This document shows, piece by piece, positions 53,455-56,852 of a DNA stretch of 56,852 nt (the first letter of the stretch is position 1; each line of letters starts with the position of its first letter). Source of the DNA: Gammaproteobacteria bacterium. Its GTDB lineage: Bacteria > Pseudomonadota > Gammaproteobacteria > Xanthomonadales > SZUA-36. A program made the translations under genes and the position numbers. The notes beneath the pieces were generated by a model. The model was not told the DNA's origin. It ran no database searches and saw only the letters and a program-made list of their open reading frames with translations. The stretch is from contig JAUHYP010000019.1 in assembly GCA_030426265.1 (NCBI GenBank), forward strand, positions 1 through 56,852, in the 5' to 3' direction.

Positions 53455-54243
53455 TCATGGTGAACAAATCTCGATGTCCCGGAACGCGATGGTCTTGCCG
53501 ACCTGGATCGCTTCGTAGACGCCGTGGACCTGCAGGGCGATGAAGCCGTCGCTGCGAAAGTCGTCCTGGAAGTCGGCGATGGGTTGATCGTCCAGCCAGG
53601 TGCGGATGTGCGGCCCGACGGCGCGGATGCGCAGCGTGTGCCAGCGGTCCGATTCGATCATGTGTTTCACCGGCGTCTTGTCGAAGGTGTCCAGCCAGCC
53701 GCGGGACGATTCGTCGTAGATCTCGCCGGTCCAGCCCCGCTCGCTGGGGTCGATGTCAGCCTGGTAGCCGAAGACGCGCCCGGCCCGGGCCGTCCAGTCG
53801 TGCCACTCGCCGTCCCGGGCGCGGACGCGGATGGGGGTCTCCTCCGCGTAGGTGTCGCTGCGGAACTGGACGCCGGAGTTGAACATCCCGGCCTGGAAAC
53901 GGAACGCCAGCTTCAGGTCGAAGTCGGCGAAGGTCTCGTCCGTCCGCAGGAAGGAGTTCTCCTGCGTCTCCACCGGCGTGCCCACGATGGCGCCGTGCTC
54001 GACGGTGAAGGGCGCCTCGCCCAGTACCGTCCATCCGGTGAGGGTCTCGCCGTCGAAGAGCGGGCGGCAGTTCTCGTCGGAGGCCAGGGCCCAACCCGGC
54101 GCCAGCGTACACAAGGCAGCCGACAGGACGGCCACCGGAGTCCACAGTGCCTTCCATTCAAGGCGTGGCCTCGACCCGCCGAACGCTCTTCCCGGACCTT
54201 CAGCCCGGCTCCAACGCTTCCAAACGCTCCAACGACGGTTCAT
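53455..54243 (-). CDS. DUF1080 (3-keto-disaccharide hydrolase-like) protein
   Basis: 262 residues. N-terminal hydrophobic stretch (about 33-54) after an Arg/Trp-rich lead, a probable signal, then the DUF1080 jelly-roll: ENCRPLFDGETLTGWTVLG, NSFLRTDETFADFDLKLAFRF, NSGVQFRSDTY, YQADID, DRWHTLRIRAVGPHIRTWLDDQPIADF and GFIALQVHG. DUF1080 proteins hydrolyse or eliminate 3-keto-glycosides (family knowledge). ATG 54243 overlaps the last base of the GMC stop (TGATG), which ties it to the oxidase that could make 3-keto substrates. Likely periplasmic. Confidence 0.85.
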   Translation of the reverse strand: MNRRWSVWKRWSRAEGPGRAFGGSRPRLEWKALWTPVAVLSAALCTLAPGWALASDENCRPLFDGETLTGWTVLGEAPFTVEHGAIVGTPVETQENSFLRTDETFADFDLKLAFRFQAGMFNSGVQFRSDTYAEETPIRVRARDGEWHDWTARAGRVFGYQADIDPSERGWTGEIYDESSRGWLDTFDKTPVKHMIESDRWHTLRIRAVGPHIRTWLDDQPIADFQDDFRSDGFIALQVHGVYEAIQVGKTIAFRDIEICSP

Positions 54244-55931
54244 CAGATCACTCCTTGTTTCATCTGCTCCACCGCCCAGGCGCTGGCGCGGGCGGTGAGG
54301 GCGAGGTAGGTCAGCGACGGGTTCTGGCAGGCCGACGACGTCATGCAGGCGCCGTCGGTGATGAACAGGTTGGGCACGTCGTGGCTCTGGTTGTAACCGT
54401 TGAGCACCGAGGTGGACGGGTCGCGGCCCATGCGCGCGCCGCCCATCTCGTGGTTGTTGGTGCCCGGCGGTTCGGCGTCGTTGCGCCAGGGCGTGACGTC
54501 CTCGAAGCCGGCGGCCTCGAGCATCTCGGCGGTGGTGACCGCCATGTCCTCGCGCATCGCGCTGTCGTTGGCGTCGCGGGTCACGTGCAGGCGCAGCGCC
54601 GGCATGCCCCAGGCGTCGGTCACTACCTGGTCCAGCCGGGCGTGGTTGTCGTGGCGCGGCAGGGTCTCGCCATAGCCCTGCAACCACATGCTCCAGCGGC
54701 CGGGGCCGCGCAGGGACTGCTTGAAGTCGGCGCCCAGGCCCGCGCTGCCCTCGCCCCGCCGCCAGTCCGCCCGCTGCGCCCCGCCCTGCACCCCGTAGCC
54801 GCGCAGGAAGCCGGCATGCGTACTGCCCGGTGAGAGGTTGCGGAAGCGCGGGATGTAGATGCCGTTCGGGCGGTTGCCCCGATACGTGCGGTCGAGCAGG
54901 CGGCTGCCCAGGTGGCCGGTGGCGCCTACGCGGCAGTGGTGGTCCATCAGGTAGCGCCCCAGTGTCCCACTGCCGTTGGCCAGCCCCGCGGGGAAGGCCG
55001 CCGAGGTGGAGTTGAGCAGGATGCGCACCGTGCCCAGGGCCGAGGCGCAGAGGAACACGATTCGAGCCTTGTACTCGGTGACCTGGCGCGTACGGGTGTC
55101 GATCACCCGCACGCCGGTGGCGCGGTTCGTGGCCGGGTCGTATTGGACCGACTCGACCAACGCATCGGGCACCAGCGTGAGCCGCCCCGTCGCGGCCGCC
55201 GCCGGCAGGGCCACGCCGTTGGAGGAGTAGTACGAGGCGGTCGAACAACCCCGCTCGCAGGGCCCGCAGTAGTGGCAGGCCGCGCGGCCGTTGTGCGGCA
55301 CGGTGAGCGTGGCGGTGCGCCCGATCAGCAGGCGGCGTTCGGGGAAGGTGGCTTCGATACCGGCCTTGGCCTGCTTTTCGGCCGCATTCAGGCCCATGGG
55401 CGGAAGGAACTCGCTGTCCGGCAGCTGCGGCAGGCCCTCGGCCGAACCGGAGATGCCCACGAAGCGCTCGACGTGCGCGTACCAGGGCGCGAGGTCCTCG
55501 TAACGGAGGGGCCAGTCCACGCCGTGGCCGTCGTCGCGGTTGGCGGTGAAGTCCATGGGGCTCCAGCGGTAGCTCTGCCGCGCCCACAGCAGGCTGCGCC
55601 CGCCGACGGCGTCGGTCTGGATCCAGGAGTAGGGCTGTTCCTCGACGATGGGGTGGTCGGGGTCTTTCGCGAACCAGTGCTTCGTGTATTCCGAGAAGAT
55701 GTAGGTGCGCCGCTGCACGGGGTAGTCCGTGGCCATCTCCTGCTCGGGCACCCGGCCACGGCCGGGCAACTGCCAGGCCGGTTGGTGCTCGGTGACGTAG
55801 CTGCTGCCATGCGGCGCCGCGCGGCCGCGCTCCAGCACCAGGGTGCGCAGGCCGCGCTCGGTGAGTTCTTTTGCGGCCATGCCGCCGGACATGCCGGAGC
55901 CGACCACGATGGCGTCGAAGGGGGTGCTCAT
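54243..55931 (-). CDS. GMC-family FAD dehydrogenase, large subunit
   Basis: 562 residues. Glucose-methanol-choline-type oxidoreductase of the gluconate/glucoside dehydrogenase branch. FAD motif AIVVGSGMSGGMAA (8-21), QTDAVGGRSLLWARQSYR, and the C-terminal catalytic-His region NNHEMGGARMGRDPSTSVLN. A Cys cluster C219-x2-C222-x2-C225-x3-C229 is present and may hold an iron-sulfur cluster. It has no signal peptide; it is likely exported with the Tat-bearing small subunit encoded just upstream. Oxidises sugars, probably at C3 given the DUF1080 neighbour (inference). Confidence 0.9.
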   Translation of the reverse strand: MSTPFDAIVVGSGMSGGMAAKELTERGLRTLVLERGRAAPHGSSYVTEHQPAWQLPGRGRVPEQEMATDYPVQRRTYIFSEYTKHWFAKDPDHPIVEEQPYSWIQTDAVGGRSLLWARQSYRWSPMDFTANRDDGHGVDWPLRYEDLAPWYAHVERFVGISGSAEGLPQLPDSEFLPPMGLNAAEKQAKAGIEATFPERRLLIGRTATLTVPHNGRAACHYCGPCERGCSTASYYSSNGVALPAAAATGRLTLVPDALVESVQYDPATNRATGVRVIDTRTRQVTEYKARIVFLCASALGTVRILLNSTSAAFPAGLANGSGTLGRYLMDHHCRVGATGHLGSRLLDRTYRGNRPNGIYIPRFRNLSPGSTHAGFLRGYGVQGGAQRADWRRGEGSAGLGADFKQSLRGPGRWSMWLQGYGETLPRHDNHARLDQVVTDAWGMPALRLHVTRDANDSAMREDMAVTTAEMLEAAGFEDVTPWRNDAEPPGTNNHEMGGARMGRDPSTSVLNGYNQSHDVPNLFITDGACMTSSACQNPSLTYLALTARASAWAVEQMKQGVI

Positions 55932-55939
55932 CGTCGGCG

Positions 55940-56521
55940 TCAATGGGGCGCGGACCCCGGTGGCGGGTAGGGAATGTCCGCCTCGAACGGCCCCATGTAG
56001 GCCGGTGGAAGCGCCTGCGTGGCACCGACTTCGGAAGTGAAGTAGCCGGCGACGGTCAGGGCCTTCTGGGTGCGCCAGAAGGTGGTGAGTTCCGGGGCGA
56101 ATTCAGCGTCCGATGCATTGCCTGATGGCTCGAACGTCTGCCGGTCCAGTTCCCGCAACAGGGACACTTGCGCGTCAGGCGACTGATCGACAAACGGCGC
56201 GCCGTGCAGAGCCTCGGCCAGGGCGTTGAACGCTGCCAGGCCCTCCCGATAGGCAACGGACTCGGATTCCGGCAGATAGTCCGCCACCATCGAGGCGATA
56301 TAGCGCTCCACCCCGGCAGCCAGTGCGCCCGGCGTATCGGTCACAGGAATGATGTGCTCGGCCAGCACGCCGGCCAGGACGACCTCGTCAACAGCCAGGG
56401 GCGGGTTCGAAGCAGTCGGCGCCTGGCCCTCGAACGCCGCCGCGATGGCGGACGCCAGGGGCGAAGTCGCCAGGCCGCCACTGAGCAGGGCGACGGTCTT
56501 CAACAGGTCGCGACGATCCAT
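55940..56521 (-). CDS. Gluconate 2-dehydrogenase subunit 3 family protein with Tat signal
   Basis: 193 residues. Small subunit of membrane-bound FAD dehydrogenases, needed for export and assembly of the GMC subunit. Tat signal DRRDLLKTVALLSGGLATSPLASA, then the family's LAEHIIPVTDTPGALAAGVERYI and FWRTQKALTVAGYFTSEVGA. It sits eight bases upstream of the GMC gene. The usual cytochrome c subunit is not in this window. ATG 56521. Confidence 0.9.
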   Translation of the reverse strand: MDRRDLLKTVALLSGGLATSPLASAIAAAFEGQAPTASNPPLAVDEVVLAGVLAEHIIPVTDTPGALAAGVERYIASMVADYLPESESVAYREGLAAFNALAEALHGAPFVDQSPDAQVSLLRELDRQTFEPSGNASDAEFAPELTTFWRTQKALTVAGYFTSEVGATQALPPAYMGPFEADIPYPPPGSAPH

Positions 56522-56586
56522 GGAAGGCAGTATAGCGGCGGGCCGCCTAGACTCCGGACACAACCCCAATAAAGGAGATCGCCGCC

Positions 56587-56852
56587 ATGGCCTTCCTCTC
56601 AGCACTCTGGCTCCCCATCCTGCTCTCCGCCGTCGGCGTGTTCATCGTCAGCTCGCTGGTGCACATGGTGTTGAAGTACCACAACTCCGACTACAGCAAG
56701 CTGCCCTCGGAAGACGAGGTGCTGGCGGCGCTGCGGCCCTTCGACCTGCCGCCGGCGGATTACATGCTGCCGCACTGCACCGACATGAAGGCCATGAGCG
56801 ACCCCGCCTACCTCGAGAAGCTCAACCAGGGCCCGGTGGGCATGTTCACGGT
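56587..56852 (+). CDS. Membrane protein, truncated by the window end
   Basis: 88 residues visible, no stop before the right edge. Starts at ATG 56587 with a strong AAAGGAG site. One membrane segment at about 5-29 (ALWLPILLSAVGVFIVSSLVHMVL), then KYHNSDYSKLPSEDEVLAAL, LPPADYMLPHC and NQGPVGMFT, which resemble a conserved inner-membrane protein of unknown function. It is divergent from the GMC operon. Confidence 0.7.
   Translation, partial: MAFLSALWLPILLSAVGVFIVSSLVHMVLKYHNSDYSKLPSEDEVLAALRPFDLPPADYMLPHCTDMKAMSDPAYLEKLNQGPVGMFT

Noticed and set aside
53455-56025. One continuous minus-strand frame of 856 codons covering DUF1080 and the GMC region.
   Set aside because: Only the last 262 codons are the DUF1080 protein; the rest is the wrong frame of the GMC gene, whose own frame holds the FAD motif and Cys cluster.

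Overview
The window is GC-rich (by eye about two thirds G+C), densely coding DNA from a Gram-negative bacterium. Lipobox lipoproteins, Tat signals, an MtgA transglycosylase, a RimK operon, paired periplasmic M16 peptidases and the TPR/FlgO-like membrane proteins point to a gammaproteobacterium, possibly near Wenzhouxiangella or another deep Lysobacterales/Chromatiales lineage (inference; no rRNA is present). I see no tRNA, rRNA, CRISPR array, transposase or prophage gene. It looks chromosomal, with small repeat elements in a few intergenic spaces.

Layout. 1-3784: end of mtgA, a lipocalin, and a photolyase-SDR-lipoprotein run. 3862-9572 (minus): six tightly coupled lipid-modification genes (CNMT-like methyltransferase, DUF1295, lipocalin, FAD oxidoreductase, DUF1365, cyclopropane synthase). 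Their 5' leader holds a textbook intrinsic terminator preceded by mutually exclusive pairings. 9917-12017: a pair of bacterial PH-domain membrane proteins. 12067-13764 (minus): a HerA-like ATPase. 14029-16191: a TPR membrane protein. 16318-27706: a long plus-strand run of Tat-type TldD, PmbA/TldE, DUF4159, MoxR ATPase, DUF58, BatA-like, DUF4175-like and a membrane protein. I consider this the most substantial little-characterised system here.

27708-30806 (minus): small envelope proteins, PsuG and DUF3429. 31026-34091: a YgjP-type metallopeptidase, a secreted protein and an M20 amidohydrolase. 34144-34439: an array of 45-bp tandem repeats carrying TATAG palindromes, lying between the divergent M20 gene and a RimB-like/desuccinylase/RimK operon. 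36971-38070: two copies of a 100-bp inverted-repeat element bracket a diheme cytochrome c gene.

38119-52525: two YtcJ-like amidohydrolases, two M16 peptidases, a sorting-signal-like secreted protein, an outer-membrane protein, YedI, a histone H1-like protein, a lipoprotein behind a possible coupled leader peptide, a cupin, and a second TPR/FlgO-like protein. 52589-56852: an orphan VapB-like antitoxin, a membrane protein, a GMC dehydrogenase with its Tat subunit and a DUF1080 hydrolase (probable 3-keto-sugar chemistry), and the start of a membrane protein cut by the window edge.

Pairs of related genes recur (two lipocalins, two CFA-like methyltransferases, two bPH2 proteins, two M16 peptidases, two YtcJ hydrolases, two TPR proteins). 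Functional names rest on motif recognition only; no database search was possible.
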